From Psychrobacter sp. MF31 (GTDB taxonomy: Bacteria; Pseudomonadota; Gammaproteobacteria; Pseudomonadales; Moraxellaceae): 64,000 nucleotides of DNA. Positions 1 to 9,602 of the stretch are shown here, in pieces. A program made the translations under genes and the position numbers. The notes below the pieces were generated by a model that was not told the DNA's origin, searched no databases, and was given only the letters and a program-made list of their open reading frames with translations. Each line of letters starts with the position of its first letter. Within the stretch, counting starts at the first letter, position 1. Where the stretch lies: assembly GCF_012847335.1 (NCBI RefSeq), contig NZ_JABBDX010000002.1:310001-374000 (forward strand). Reading direction: 5' to 3'.

Positions 1-1214
1 ATGGCGACAACTGCCCAGCCAGCCTTTACGGTCAAGTATTTAAAAGCGATGAGCTTGAGGCGTTTATTGAAGCCTCCGATGTGTTCACCCTTGAGTTTGA
101 AAATACACCGACCGAAACCGTTGAAAAACTTGCCAAGTTATCTAGTCAAAAAGGCGCCAATAAGCTTGGCATGTTTCCACCGCCAATTGCACTCGATATC
201 GCTCAAGACCGCCTAAAAGAAAAGCGCATGTTCAATGAGCTTGATATCCAAACTGTACCGTTCGAAGCGGTCAGCTCACTTGAGGATTTACAAAGCGCTT
301 GCCAAAATCTTGGCTTGCCTATTGTCCTTAAAACCAGTCGCGGCGGCTATGATGGCAAAGGTCAAGTGGTCATCAAAGTGGAAACTGAGATTGCTCAAGC
401 TTGGAATGAATTAAAAGACGCCGTCAGTGGTCAAGGTCAACTGACCTCAACGCCTGCCCCGCTCATTGCCGAAGGTTTTGTAAACTTTAGCCGTGAGGTG
501 TCCATCATTGCCGCTCGCGATCAAAACGGTATCGTTCGCTGCTATGATTTGGTTGAAAACCATCATTTCGAAGGCATTTTGGCTAAAACGCAAGCTCCTG
601 CCGTGGGGACGAGCCATTTGATTAATCCGGCACAATCTGCCATCAGCAAAATCATGGCGCACCTTGATTACGTTGGCGTATTGGCGCTTGAGTTGTTTGT
701 TTCCAAAGATGCTCGCGGTCATGATTATTTGGTTGCCAATGAGATTGCCCCGCGCGTTCACAACTCAGGTCATTGGAGCATTGAGGGCGCCATCACCAGT
801 CAGTTTGAAAACCATATTCGTGCCGTGACAGGATTGCCGCTTGGCGATACCGACAACGTTCATCCGTCGATTATGATTAACGTCATCGGTCAATATCCGG
901 ACACCAAAGCCCTGCTTGCCATCGATAGCGTCCATTATCACAGCTACCATAAAACTGAGCGTCAAGGTCGCAAAATCGCCCATATCACCGTCATGCCAAA
1001 TGATGTCAGCGATTTAGAACCTGCCTTAAGTAAAATCATCGCCGTATTACCCAATAAAGTCGGTCTTGAAAAAACGGTAACGCCTGTTGCTACCCCAATT
1101 GAAAACGCCGCTTTGGAAAACAATTCCTTAGAAGACAACGCTTTAGCAGCTACCAAGCAATCAGAAGTTAAAACTGTTGCTAACGATAAAGCAGATAATA
1201 AGGCAGCAAAATAA
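1..1214 (+). CDS. purK: PurK, N5-carboxyaminoimidazole ribonucleotide synthase (5' truncated by window)
   Basis: ATP-grasp enzyme of purine synthesis that uses ATP and bicarbonate to make N5-CAIR from AIR. The frame is open from base 3 without a start, so the N-terminus lies upstream of the window. The first visible residues (GDNCPASLYGQVF) sit just after the usual N-terminal nucleotide-binding part. Diagnostic motifs are SRGGYDGKGQ (ATP-grasp lid), NEIAPRVHNSGHW and the TSQFENHIRAV segment near the active site. After the normal end of the fold there is a tail of about 45 residues rich in Ala, Asn, Glu and Lys, which most PurK proteins lack. Its TAA shares one base with the ATG of the next gene, so the two are probably translationally coupled. 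Confidence 0.95.
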   Translation, partial: GDNCPASLYGQVFKSDELEAFIEASDVFTLEFENTPTETVEKLAKLSSQKGANKLGMFPPPIALDIAQDRLKEKRMFNELDIQTVPFEAVSSLEDLQSACQNLGLPIVLKTSRGGYDGKGQVVIKVETEIAQAWNELKDAVSGQGQLTSTPAPLIAEGFVNFSREVSIIAARDQNGIVRCYDLVENHHFEGILAKTQAPAVGTSHLINPAQSAISKIMAHLDYVGVLALELFVSKDARGHDYLVANEIAPRVHNSGHWSIEGAITSQFENHIRAVTGLPLGDTDNVHPSIMINVIGQYPDTKALLAIDSVHYHSYHKTERQGRKIAHITVMPNDVSDLEPALSKIIAVLPNKVGLEKTVTPVATPIENAALENNSLEDNALAATKQSEVKTVANDKADNKAAK

Positions 1215-1663
1215 TGCAAATTTGGGTTGATGCCGACGCCATTCCGCTCATTGCCAAAGACATCATCATCAAAACGGCGGAGCGGACGCAAACTTGCGCC
1301 ATTTTTGTTGCCAATCAGCCCATTAAGCTTAAAAAATCCAAGCTGTTGACCATGACCGTCGTTCCGCAAGGTTTTGATAAAGCCGATGACTTTATCGCCG
1401 AGTCTTGCCAAAAGGGCGATTTGGTCATCACCAGTGACATTCCCCTTGCCAATGACGTGTTAGAAAAAGGCGCAAAAGTGCTCACCCCGCGCGGCGTCAT
1501 TTACAATCAGGACAACATCAAGCAAAAGCTGAACATGCGCGACTTTATGGACACCATGCGCGGAACGGGCGTTTTGGAGTTGCAAGACATGTCAGGTCAA
1601 AAACCCTTTGGTGATCGCGATAAAAAAGCCTTTGCCGATAGCATGAACCGTTTAGTTCGCTAG
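1214..1663 (+). CDS. yaiI: YaiI/YqxD family protein (UPF0178, DUF188)
   Basis: A 149-residue protein of the DUF188 family, which has a PIN-like nuclease-type fold but no firmly established function. The N-terminal WVDADAIP motif and the later SDIPLANDVLEKGAKVLTPRG segment are the family signature and hold conserved acidic residues; the length is normal. The start overlaps the stop of purK by one base (TAATG), so it is probably made from the same transcript. The biochemical role is unknown; family membership is secure. Confidence 0.9.
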   Translation: MQIWVDADAIPLIAKDIIIKTAERTQTCAIFVANQPIKLKKSKLLTMTVVPQGFDKADDFIAESCQKGDLVITSDIPLANDVLEKGAKVLTPRGVIYNQDNIKQKLNMRDFMDTMRGTGVLELQDMSGQKPFGDRDKKAFADSMNRLVR

Positions 1664-1705
1664 GAATTTAAGCTTAGGATTTTTTAAAATTTCAGGCTTT
1701 AAAAG

Positions 1706-2728
1706 TTATGCCAAATCACTTGGAAATGGAATCACCTCACTCAGCGATGTTGCCCCTATTAACACCATTAAAAGCCGATCAAAACCAACCGCAATGCCGC
1801 TGCAATTAGGTAGGTTTTCACTTGCCGCCAGCAAATGCTCATCAATTGGCATAACCGGCAGTCCATGATAACGGCGGCGAGCATTGTCCGCCTCAAAGCG
1901 CTCGCGAAGTAGCGCGCTGTCCGCCAATTCATCATAAGCATTGGCAATTTCAATGCCGTTAATATAAAGCTCAAATCGGCGTGCCACCTCATTGCCATCT
2001 TTATCAAGCGCGGTTTTGGCAAGGGCAGCGGTGGCTTTGGGATAATCAATGATTAAGGTCGGCAACTCGTGACCCAAGTTTGGCTCAACCAAATGGCTAA
2101 ACAGCAAATCAAGCCAACCTTGGCGAATATCCTCGCTATCCAGTCCCGAAAAATCAACCGATGCCACGCCTTTATCAGCGGCAATCGCTTGAAGCGCGGC
2201 GGTACTTGCGGTAAGCGGATGAATTCCAACAAAGTCCAAAAATGCATCAATATAGCGGTAATGATTGAGAACGACGGGACGTTTTGACACCGCCTCAAGC
2301 AATAGCCTTAATTCCTCGGCAAGCTGATTTAAGCTAAAATCAGGACGATACCATTCAAGCATGGTAAATTCGATATTATGGCGACGACCGATTTCATTGT
2401 CACGAAAGACAGGGCAAATTTGAAATATCGGCGCGCGCCAACTTGCCAACAGCCGCTTCATGGCAAATTCAGGCGAGGTTTGCAAATAATAATTCAGCGG
2501 CTTATCTTGATAATGAACGTCCGAGCGAACCGATTGCAAAAAGGTATCGGTATTCGCCGACCGTGATAATAGCGGCGTTTGGACTTCCAAAACCTCTTTT
2601 TCGGCAAAAAATGCGCGGATATCAGCAAGCAATGTTGCTCGGCGCTTTGCCATGGCAAGCGTCATCGTCGGCGCAAAGCTTGGCAGCTTTGAATTACCAT
2701 TTAAAAATTCTGAGTTTTGCGCCGTCAT
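1706..2728 (-). CDS. epmA: EpmA, elongation factor P--(R)-beta-lysine ligase
   Basis: A class II lysyl-tRNA synthetase paralogue (GenX/PoxA/YjeA) that attaches (R)-beta-lysine to a conserved lysine of EF-P, helping ribosomes through polyproline stretches. The 340 residues comprise a catalytic domain only, without the anticodon-binding domain of LysRS. Motif 1 is near residues 40-55, motif 2 (FRDNEIGRRHNIEFTMLEW) at 108-126 and motif 3 (GIAVGFDRLLMVL) near the C-terminus. The start is supported by an AAGG seven bases upstream. It is convergent with yaiI across a 42-base gap. The partners EpmB and EF-P are not in this window. Confidence 0.95.
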   Translation of the reverse strand: MTAQNSEFLNGNSKLPSFAPTMTLAMAKRRATLLADIRAFFAEKEVLEVQTPLLSRSANTDTFLQSVRSDVHYQDKPLNYYLQTSPEFAMKRLLASWRAPIFQICPVFRDNEIGRRHNIEFTMLEWYRPDFSLNQLAEELRLLLEAVSKRPVVLNHYRYIDAFLDFVGIHPLTASTAALQAIAADKGVASVDFSGLDSEDIRQGWLDLLFSHLVEPNLGHELPTLIIDYPKATAALAKTALDKDGNEVARRFELYINGIEIANAYDELADSALLRERFEADNARRRYHGLPVMPIDEHLLAASENLPNCSGIAVGFDRLLMVLIGATSLSEVIPFPSDLA

Positions 2729-2773
2729 AAGATTGCCTTTTTTGCCATTTTACCAGTCATTATGTTTTAACGA

Positions 2774-3916
2774 TTAAATGCTCATGTCGCTTTGCCACTC
2801 GCGGCGAAGTCGATAATCGCGGCGCAGTTGGTCAAAGTCTTTACCTGCAACGATACCGCCGCGAACCACTGCCCGAAGTGCGGCATCATCTTGTAAAATA
2901 TTATAAAACTTAATGAGTCTGTCCGGATGGGCTTTGAGCTCTGACCACAAATAGCAGTTTTCAGGCAATAGCTGCTGCATGGCTTGCTTGTGCTCAATCC
3001 CCATTCGCTCGCAAAGCGCGTCATAAATCATCTGCGTGCCGCGAAGTTTACCCTCCAAGCTATAACCGGCAATGTGCGGCGTGGCAATGGCAAGCTTGGC
3101 TAAAAAATCGCTATCGATGGTCGGCTCATGCTCGAACACGTCCAAAACCACTTGCCGACCCGTGTTATCAATATCAAGACTAAGCGCCGCCTCGCTCACC
3201 ACTGCACCGCGAGCGGTATTAATAAGCATGGTATCCTTAGGCATTTTTGCCAATGCTGCCGCATCAATCAAATGCCGCGTTGGATAATCGCTACCATCAA
3301 TAGGATCAACCGATTTATTCACGGTTAATGGCACATGAAGGCTAACCACATCACTTTGGCTAATGACCGTCTCAAAACTTGAATTGTTGATATTGGACTC
3401 TGGCAATAACGGATCATAGCCCAAAACCTGCCAGCCCAAATCCGCCGCATAGCTTGCAAGCGTACTGCCAATATTTCCCAAACCAATAATGCCGAGGGTT
3501 AACGGTTTTTGCCAGTACTCAGGTCGCAAGGTTAAAATGGCAGTGATCACGTATTGCGCGACCGAATGCTTGCTGCTGCCCGCGGCATTGGCAAAGGTGA
3601 TATTACGCTTCGCTAAATAATGCTGATCAACATGGTCAGTGCCAATCGTTGCTGACCCTACAAAGCGGACGCTGTTATTGTCCTTTAATAAGTCTTCATT
3701 AACGGGCGTGACGGAGCGGATAAGTAAAATTTGCGGCTGCATTTTTGCTAAAAAATCAGCAGTAATCTCACGACCGGCAGTGGTGATGATATTTACCGCT
3801 TTTGAATTGACCCCTTCTTGCGACAAGGTGGTTTCATTAAAAAACGCCTCAAGGCTTGCAATATTCATGTCGGCGACAATGGTTAAGGGTTGATTATGTT
3901 CCCTAGTATTTGGCAT
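2774..3916 (-). CDS. pdxB: PdxB, erythronate-4-phosphate dehydrogenase
   Basis: NAD-dependent D-2-hydroxyacid dehydrogenase that oxidises 4-phosphoerythronate in the DXP-dependent route to pyridoxal phosphate. The 380 residues show a Rossmann nucleotide-binding loop (GIIGLGNIGSTLASYAADLG), the INTARGAVV segment with the substrate Arg, and the catalytic His in TPHIAGYSLEGKLRG, which is the PdxB form of this motif. A C-terminal dimerisation part follows, as in PdxB but not in generic family members. AAGGA nine bases upstream supports the start. It is separated from epmA by 45 bases on the same strand. Confidence 0.95.
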   Translation of the reverse strand: MPNTREHNQPLTIVADMNIASLEAFFNETTLSQEGVNSKAVNIITTAGREITADFLAKMQPQILLIRSVTPVNEDLLKDNNSVRFVGSATIGTDHVDQHYLAKRNITFANAAGSSKHSVAQYVITAILTLRPEYWQKPLTLGIIGLGNIGSTLASYAADLGWQVLGYDPLLPESNINNSSFETVISQSDVVSLHVPLTVNKSVDPIDGSDYPTRHLIDAAALAKMPKDTMLINTARGAVVSEAALSLDIDNTGRQVVLDVFEHEPTIDSDFLAKLAIATPHIAGYSLEGKLRGTQMIYDALCERMGIEHKQAMQQLLPENCYLWSELKAHPDRLIKFYNILQDDAALRAVVRGGIVAGKDFDQLRRDYRLRREWQSDMSI

Positions 3917-3972
3917 CGTTATGGTTCCTTATTTTTAGTGGTTATTTTTATAGTAGCATGAATCAATGCGCG

Positions 3973-5151
3973 CTATTTTTCATGAGTTTTAGTGATTGTG
4001 TCATCCGTAATTTCCACCACGTTAGCATCCGCTTGCAGCGCCGTTTTGCGATCGGCAGTTTCATCAAGCATCACCTCTTTTGGTGAAAATATCTCATTTT
4101 TATGCTGCGAAATCCACTCGCGCCAAACGGCAAGACCGATCGCCAATACCACAGGACCTATGAACAATCCCACAAAGCCAAATGCCGTAAGACCGCCTAA
4201 AACGCCAATAAAGATAATGATAAAGGGGATTTTGGTGGCACCACTAATCACAATCGGGCGAATCAAATTGTCCACCCAACTGATGACCAAAATGCCCCAA
4301 AGCCCAAGACCAATGCCCTCAATGTTGTGACCTTGGCTGAGTAACCAAATTGACATTCCGCCCCAAGCAAACGGCGTCCCAAACGGAATCAGCGCCACAA
4401 TAAAGGTAACAATGGTAAATAAAATCGGGCTTGGCGCGCCGGCAAAATAATAGCCAATCCCAGCAAGCAACGCTTGGGCAAGTGCGGTCAACCCAATACC
4501 ATAAACGACTGCCCGTGTTGTCATACCCACCGAATCAATATAGCCATCGATGCGATTGCCAATGATGTTTCGCAGCGCTTGGCGGACTTGGCGGATCAAA
4601 TTGATGCCGTCGCGATAGAAAAAAAACAACGTCATCAATGCCATTCCAAGCTTGGCAAGACCGCTTGCCACCACATCGAGCGCCACTTTGCCATAGTACA
4701 GATGCGACTGAACCCAAACGCGAACGGCTTCAAGCGCGCCTTCAGGGTTTTTATTGATTTGCCAAAGCATGTCTTTGATCGGCTGACCGATGACCGGAAG
4801 CTGTTTGATGGCATCAGGAACGTCCAAATAACCGACTTTCACCCGATAAATTAGATTGGTAATTAAGCTTAGCGCTTCTTGCTGCAAAATAAATATCCCA
4901 ATCACTAAAGGAACACCGATCATTAAAGTGATGCCAACGGTCATGATGGCAGCGCTAAAATTAGAGCTTAAGCGCACTTTTTCATGAAAAAATTTATAAA
5001 TTGGAAAGGTCACATAAGCTAAAATCGCCGCCCAAATGGCAGGAACAATAAAAAACTGAACCACTTGAAAGCATAAAATAAACAGCACCACCAATAAGGT
5101 GATGGCAAGCAAGCGCTGAATAATAAACTCTTTTGTCCAATTTTCTATCAT
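3973..5151 (-). CDS. AI-2E family transporter (PerM/YdiK type)
   Basis: Polytopic inner-membrane protein of 392 residues with about seven to eight hydrophobic segments in the pattern of the AI-2E exporter family (DUF20/PerM). These include an N-terminal pair, a soluble region near residues 110-150, and a long C-terminal hydrophobic block containing PFGTPFAWGG and SWVDNLIRPIVISG, the most conserved part of the family. A hydrophilic tail of about 35 residues ends the protein. Family members have been linked to autoinducer-2 export or to sodium/proton exchange, and the sequence does not choose between these. It lies 56 bases upstream of pdxB on the same strand. Confidence 0.88.
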   Translation of the reverse strand: MIENWTKEFIIQRLLAITLLVVLFILCFQVVQFFIVPAIWAAILAYVTFPIYKFFHEKVRLSSNFSAAIMTVGITLMIGVPLVIGIFILQQEALSLITNLIYRVKVGYLDVPDAIKQLPVIGQPIKDMLWQINKNPEGALEAVRVWVQSHLYYGKVALDVVASGLAKLGMALMTLFFFYRDGINLIRQVRQALRNIIGNRIDGYIDSVGMTTRAVVYGIGLTALAQALLAGIGYYFAGAPSPILFTIVTFIVALIPFGTPFAWGGMSIWLLSQGHNIEGIGLGLWGILVISWVDNLIRPIVISGATKIPFIIIFIGVLGGLTAFGFVGLFIGPVVLAIGLAVWREWISQHKNEIFSPKEVMLDETADRKTALQADANVVEITDDTITKTHEK

Positions 5152-5774
5152 CGCTTGTCATCCATCTGCTTTATTTGTTGGAAAAGATTAGGGAGCTGAT
5201 TATTTGGTGTTTTTTGACCGATTTGTCGCGCCTTTATTTTGGCATTATGCAACAACTTGCCAATAATGAATAATATCATGATGTAATTTTTGCTTACAAT
5301 GTTACTAAGGCTGAATACCATAAAAATAGCCCTTGCAAGTTTAAATAATCAGCCTATTTCTAACTGACAAACAAGTAACTGATCAGTCATCACCAAAGCG
5401 TTTTTAAGCAGTCCTATTACAGCCTTTAATTGCCTAGGATTACCGCGCGGTTTAGCGATTGTTATTTACCCCAAAATCTTGTTGCCTTTTTCTTAGAATT
5501 CAGAATTAATGCTATACTAACAGCCTTTATTACTGATTTAATTGATGATAACGCGGCGGATTTGGTCAATGGTTGCCAACGTTGCCAGCGATTTTGATGG
5601 AAAGCTTGCTGCTCGATTGGGCGGATATCAAAAATACCAACATTTGGATTAGGATTCTGATAAGCAAGCGTTTTATTCCCCGTTTTGCTTTATTGGCAAA
5701 GCATTATTTTGGCTTCATCGTTTATTTATTAATAATAACTTAAATTTTTTAGCACATTCATAGGAACAATAACA
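5152..5774. other. intergenic region with a small unproven ORF
   Basis: This 623-base gap separates the divergent permease gene and nadE. It holds a likely nadE promoter (listed separately) followed by a long leader of about 250 bases. Inside the leader there is a 35-codon ATG-to-TAG frame at 5545-5652. It has no recognisable ribosome binding site and no similarity I know, so it is not called as a gene. The rest is AT-rich and featureless to the eye. Confidence 0.5.
5490..5518 (+). promoter_or_regulatory. candidate sigma-70 promoter for nadE
   Basis: TTCTTA at 5490-5495, a 17-base spacer, then TATACT at 5513-5518. The -10 matches consensus at five of six positions; the -35 is weak. It would give a transcript leader of about 250 bases before nadE. 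Confidence 0.4.
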
Positions 5775-7442
5775 ATGTCAAAAGAGACTGAAACCTCATC
5801 CACTAAGGCGCAATTGCCGCCTGAGATTACCTTTGCCATGGCGCAGTCGCATTTTTTGGTGGGCGATATCAGCAATAACGTGAAAAAAATGCGCGCGCTG
5901 GCGATTGAGGCTCGCGATAAAGGCGCGGATGTGATCGTATTTCCGGAGCTTGGGCTGCTCGGCTATCCGCCGCAAGATTTGCTCTTGCGACCAAGCTTAT
6001 CAGGTCGCATTAAAAGCGCGCTTGCAAGCTTAAGCGATATTGAAGATATCGTCATGATCGTCGGCTATCCCCACATTGACCATCATGGCACGTTTAACTC
6101 AGCGGCGATTTTGCACAACGGTCAGCAAAAAGGCTTTTATCATAAGCAGTATTTGCCCAACTACGGCGTGTTTGATGAGCGCCGCTATTTTGATAAAGGT
6201 CGCAATCAAGTCTTGTTTGATTATAAAGGCGTGACCATCGGTTTGCTCATTTGCGAAGATTTGTGGGAAAAAAATCTGATCTCGGAGCTTAAAGATCAAG
6301 GCGCTCAGTTGATTGTCAGCTTAAATGCTTCACCATTTGAGATGGATAAGCAAGAGTCAAGAAAAGCCATGCTTGCCAAACGCAGCACCGACAATGATTT
6401 GCCGATTTTGTATATCAATGCTGTTGGCGGTCAAGATGACTTGGTTTTTGATGGCGGCTCGCTTGCGGTTCAGGCAAATGGGGATGTGGCTCACGAAGCC
6501 TCACGGTTTTTGGAGTGCTTACGAATTGTCAAATTTGACGTCAAAAATTTACGCTTTGACAGCCAAACCAAAGCGCCGCTTACCTTAAGCCACGAGTCCG
6601 AAATGTATCAAGCGCTGGTTGTTGGACTTCGTGATTATGTCAATTATTCCGGCTTTGGTGGGGTGATTTTAGGATTGTCCGGCGGCATTGATTCGGCGCT
6701 AAGCCTTTGTATCGCCGTTGATGCCTTGGGCGCGGACAAGGTTTATGCGGTGATGATGCCGTATGAATATACCTCAAAAATCAGCCTTGAGGACGCGCAA
6801 GCGCAAGCTCGAAGATTAAATGTGTCCTACACCGTTTGCCCGATTTTCGATGCGGTTGAAGGTATTCGGCACACTTTAGCGCCCTTATTTAACAAATCAC
6901 CGCTTGATGCGACCGAAGAGAACATCCAAGCTCGCGCTCGCGGGGTGATTTTGATGGCGCTGTCCAATAAATTTGGGCATCTGGTCATCACTACGGGCAA
7001 CAAGTCCGAGCTTGCCGTGGGTTACTCGACCCTTTATGGCGATATGGCGGGCGGCTTTGATGTGTTAAAAGACGTTTATAAATCGCAAGTTTACCGCTTG
7101 GCTAACTACCGCAACCGCTTGGAGGACACGCCGGTCATCCCTGAGCGCGTCATCACGCGAGCGCCGTCGGCTGAGCTTCGCGCCGATCAAGAAGACCAAG
7201 ACAGCCTGCCCGATTATGACGTTCTTGATGTGATTTTGGCGCTGTATATTGATGACGATTTGGGCTATCAAGACATTGTTGAAAAAGGGTTTGACGCTGA
7301 GTTGGTCGCAAAAATCATCAAGATGGTCGATAACAGCGAATTTAAACGCCAACAAGCTGCCATTGGCACTAAAATCACCAAAAAAGCGTTTGGTCGTGAG
7401 CGGCGCTACCCACTTGTCAACAAATGGTCGATTAAAGGCTAA
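5775..7442 (+). CDS. nadE: NadE, glutamine-dependent NAD+ synthetase
   Basis: Final step of NAD synthesis: amidation of nicotinic acid adenine dinucleotide using glutamine nitrogen. The 555-residue protein has two domains. An N-terminal nitrilase/CN-hydrolase amidase (about 18-280) carries the triad Glu58 (FPELG), Lys125 (HKQYLP) and Cys161 (LLICEDLW). A C-terminal NAD synthetase (about 285-555) carries the PP-loop GLSGGIDS at 301-308 and the TTGNKSELAVGYSTLYGD signature. This is the two-domain glutamine-using form rather than the short ammonia-only form. AGGA ahead of the ATG supports the start, and a strong terminator follows. Confidence 0.96.
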   Translation: MSKETETSSTKAQLPPEITFAMAQSHFLVGDISNNVKKMRALAIEARDKGADVIVFPELGLLGYPPQDLLLRPSLSGRIKSALASLSDIEDIVMIVGYPHIDHHGTFNSAAILHNGQQKGFYHKQYLPNYGVFDERRYFDKGRNQVLFDYKGVTIGLLICEDLWEKNLISELKDQGAQLIVSLNASPFEMDKQESRKAMLAKRSTDNDLPILYINAVGGQDDLVFDGGSLAVQANGDVAHEASRFLECLRIVKFDVKNLRFDSQTKAPLTLSHESEMYQALVVGLRDYVNYSGFGGVILGLSGGIDSALSLCIAVDALGADKVYAVMMPYEYTSKISLEDAQAQARRLNVSYTVCPIFDAVEGIRHTLAPLFNKSPLDATEENIQARARGVILMALSNKFGHLVITTGNKSELAVGYSTLYGDMAGGFDVLKDVYKSQVYRLANYRNRLEDTPVIPERVITRAPSAELRADQEDQDSLPDYDVLDVILALYIDDDLGYQDIVEKGFDAELVAKIIKMVDNSEFKRQQAAIGTKITKKAFGRERRYPLVNKWSIKG

Positions 7443-7464
7443 CGGATTTTCCAAGAGATGATAG

Positions 7465-7489
7465 AAGCTGGGGAATCCCAGCTTTTTTT
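7465..7489 (+). terminator. Rho-independent terminator of nadE
   Basis: Perfect eight-base stem AAGCTGGG/CCCAGCTT with a GAAT loop, followed by a run of seven T. Confidence 0.9.
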
Positions 7490-7564
7490 GTTGCTGATTT
7501 TAACTTACTGACTTTTATTTCATTTTTTATTTTACTGCTTTTTCTTTTTTAAATTGAGACCGTT

Positions 7565-8839
7565 ATGAGCTTGCTAGCTGCTGGCGTGTTTATTTTTATT
7601 TTGATTGCGATTAGTGCATTTGTGTCAAGCTCGGAGCTGGCGCTTGCCTCCTCGCGCAAGATTAAACTGCAAGTGATGGCAAAAGAAGGCGAGATTCGCG
7701 CCCTTGATGTTTTAAATATGCAAGATCAGCCCGGAAGCTTTATTACGGTGGTTCAAGTGGCGCTCAACGCTGTGGCGATTTTGGCAGGTGCAATTGGTGA
7801 GTCCGCCATCAGTCCCTATCTTGAGCAGGTATTTCACCATGAAGTTGCCGCCTCCGTGGTGTCATTTATGATGGTCACCAGTGTGTTTGTGCTGTTTGCT
7901 GATTTGATGCCCAAGCGCTTGGCAATGTCCAACGCTGAACCCATCGCCGTCAAAGTCGTGCGACCGATGATATTTTTGATTTTTATGTTAAAGCCGCTCA
8001 TTTGGGTTTTTGATGGCGCGGCAAATGCTATTTTTAAATTGCTTGGCATCTCAACCGTTCGCCAAGATGCCATGACGTCCGAAGACATTTATGCGGTAAT
8101 GGATGCTGGCGCTGAAGCGGGCGTATTAAAGCAGCAAGAGCACCATTTGATTGAAAATATCTTTGAGATGCAAGAGCGCACCGTGACTTCGGTCATGAAT
8201 CCGCGTGAAAATATCGTTTATTTTGACAGTGAAGCGGCAATGAGCGAAATCGTTGCCGTGATGATTCAAGAGCCGCATCATAAGTTTTTGGTTTGTCACG
8301 ACGATGATTTGGAGCACATCATCGGTTATGTCGAGTCGCGAAGCTATTTGGCAGCAGTTTTGGAACAAAAACAAGTGACGCTCACGGATAAAACTTTGCT
8401 AAAACCTGCGCTATTTATCCCCGATACGTTATCACTTTTTGAAGTGCTTGAAACGTTTAAATCAACTGGCGCGGACTTTGCGGTCATTGTCAATGAATAC
8501 GCGCTCGTGGTTGGCGTGATTACGTTAAAGGATGTGATGAGCATCGTCATGGGCGAGCTTGTGACATTAGAGGAGCAGCCCATCGTTCAGCGCACTGAAA
8601 ACTCGTGGCTGATCGATGGTATGACGCCGATTGAAGACGTCATTCGTGCCCTTGATATCGTCAACTTGCCGCACAGCGAAAATTACGAAACCATCAGCGG
8701 CTTTATGATGTTTATGCTCAGAAAAATCCCTAAAAAAACCGACAGCATCGAATACGCCGGCTACCGCTTTGAGATTTTGGCAACCAGTCATTTAAAAATT
8801 ATTCAATTGCTGGTCACCAAGCTTGATGAGGTGATTTAG
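7565..8839 (+). CDS. CNNM/CBS-domain (CorC/HlyC family) membrane protein
   Basis: The 424-residue protein has the three-part build of the YfjD/YtfL/CorB-type family. An N-terminal CNNM (DUF21) domain has three to four membrane helices (about 1-190, including the SSSELALASSRKIKL start typical of the family). A tandem CBS pair (about 205-335) follows, and a C-terminal CorC_HlyC domain (about 345-424) ends the protein. Relatives are linked to magnesium or cobalt transport or efflux. The older label 'hemolysin' is not supported by function here. It appears monocistronic, convergent with yggS. Confidence 0.88.
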   Translation: MSLLAAGVFIFILIAISAFVSSSELALASSRKIKLQVMAKEGEIRALDVLNMQDQPGSFITVVQVALNAVAILAGAIGESAISPYLEQVFHHEVAASVVSFMMVTSVFVLFADLMPKRLAMSNAEPIAVKVVRPMIFLIFMLKPLIWVFDGAANAIFKLLGISTVRQDAMTSEDIYAVMDAGAEAGVLKQQEHHLIENIFEMQERTVTSVMNPRENIVYFDSEAAMSEIVAVMIQEPHHKFLVCHDDDLEHIIGYVESRSYLAAVLEQKQVTLTDKTLLKPALFIPDTLSLFEVLETFKSTGADFAVIVNEYALVVGVITLKDVMSIVMGELVTLEEQPIVQRTENSWLIDGMTPIEDVIRALDIVNLPHSENYETISGFMMFMLRKIPKKTDSIEYAGYRFEILATSHLKIIQLLVTKLDEVI

Positions 8840-8864
8840 GTTAAATTTTTCTAAAGCGCTCAAC

Positions 8865-9602
8865 TTAGCCGCGAGTACCAAAAATCGCCGTTCCAACCCG
8901 AACCATGGTTGAGCCGTGAGCAATTGCCTCCTCCATATCACCGCTCATTCCCATGCTCAGCGTATCCCACTGAGTAAGCTCCGGATGATTGGTTTTGATC
9001 TCGTTAAATAGCTGCTGAGTTCGATCAAAGGCATCACTTCCTGACTTATCTGGAATGATCATTAAGCCGCGAAGAGCAAGCTTTGGATAAGCTTTGATGG
9101 TGTCCACAAGGGCGTCGACCTCATCAGGATTGCAGCCTGATTTGCTCAGCTCACGGTCGATATTGACTTGGATCAGTACGTTTAATGGCGGCAAATTTTC
9201 TGGGCGCTGATCGTTTAAGCGCTTGGCAATGATATCGCGCTCAAGGGTTTGTACCCAATCAAAATGCTCGGCGATGTCGCGGGTTTTGTTGCGCTGAATG
9301 CTGCCAATATAATGCCAAACGATATGATTGCAGTCCGCTTGAGCTTTTAATTCGTTAATTTTGCCGATGGCTTCTTGCAAATAGTTTTCACCAAAATCGC
9401 GCTGACCTTGCGCTGCCAAAGTTGCAATCATAGCAGCAGGTTTGGTTTTTGATACGGCAAGCAAGGTGATATTTGCTGTATCAATATCACAACCGCCCTT
9501 ATTAGCGTTTTGACAAGCGGTAGCAATTTGCTGACGAACGTGTTGCCATTGCTCGATAAGGTCATCTTTATGAAGGTCATTGTTGTCAATTATTTTGCTC
9601 AT
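8865..9602 (-). CDS. yggS: YggS/PLPBP, pyridoxal-phosphate homeostasis protein
   Basis: Single-domain TIM-barrel PLP-binding protein of 245 residues that buffers free PLP and has no known enzyme activity. The PLP lysine is Lys52 in LLAVSKTKP, and FGENYLQEA, WHYIGSIQRNK and SMGMSGDMEEAIAHGSTMVRVG are the family motifs. It is divergent from pilT, the arrangement widely seen in Pseudomonas and relatives, where yggS neighbours pilT. The start carries an AGGA element about 11 bases upstream. Confidence 0.95.
   Translation of the reverse strand: MSKIIDNNDLHKDDLIEQWQHVRQQIATACQNANKGGCDIDTANITLLAVSKTKPAAMIATLAAQGQRDFGENYLQEAIGKINELKAQADCNHIVWHYIGSIQRNKTRDIAEHFDWVQTLERDIIAKRLNDQRPENLPPLNVLIQVNIDRELSKSGCNPDEVDALVDTIKAYPKLALRGLMIIPDKSGSDAFDRTQQLFNEIKTNHPELTQWDTLSMGMSGDMEEAIAHGSTMVRVGTAIFGTRG

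Noticed and set aside
1-216. 71-codon ATG frame at the left edge
   Set aside because: It runs in another frame through purK, whose own frame is open with family motifs.
962-1411. 149-codon minus-strand frame across purK and yaiI
   Set aside because: Shadow of two well-supported genes on the plus strand, with no ribosome binding site.
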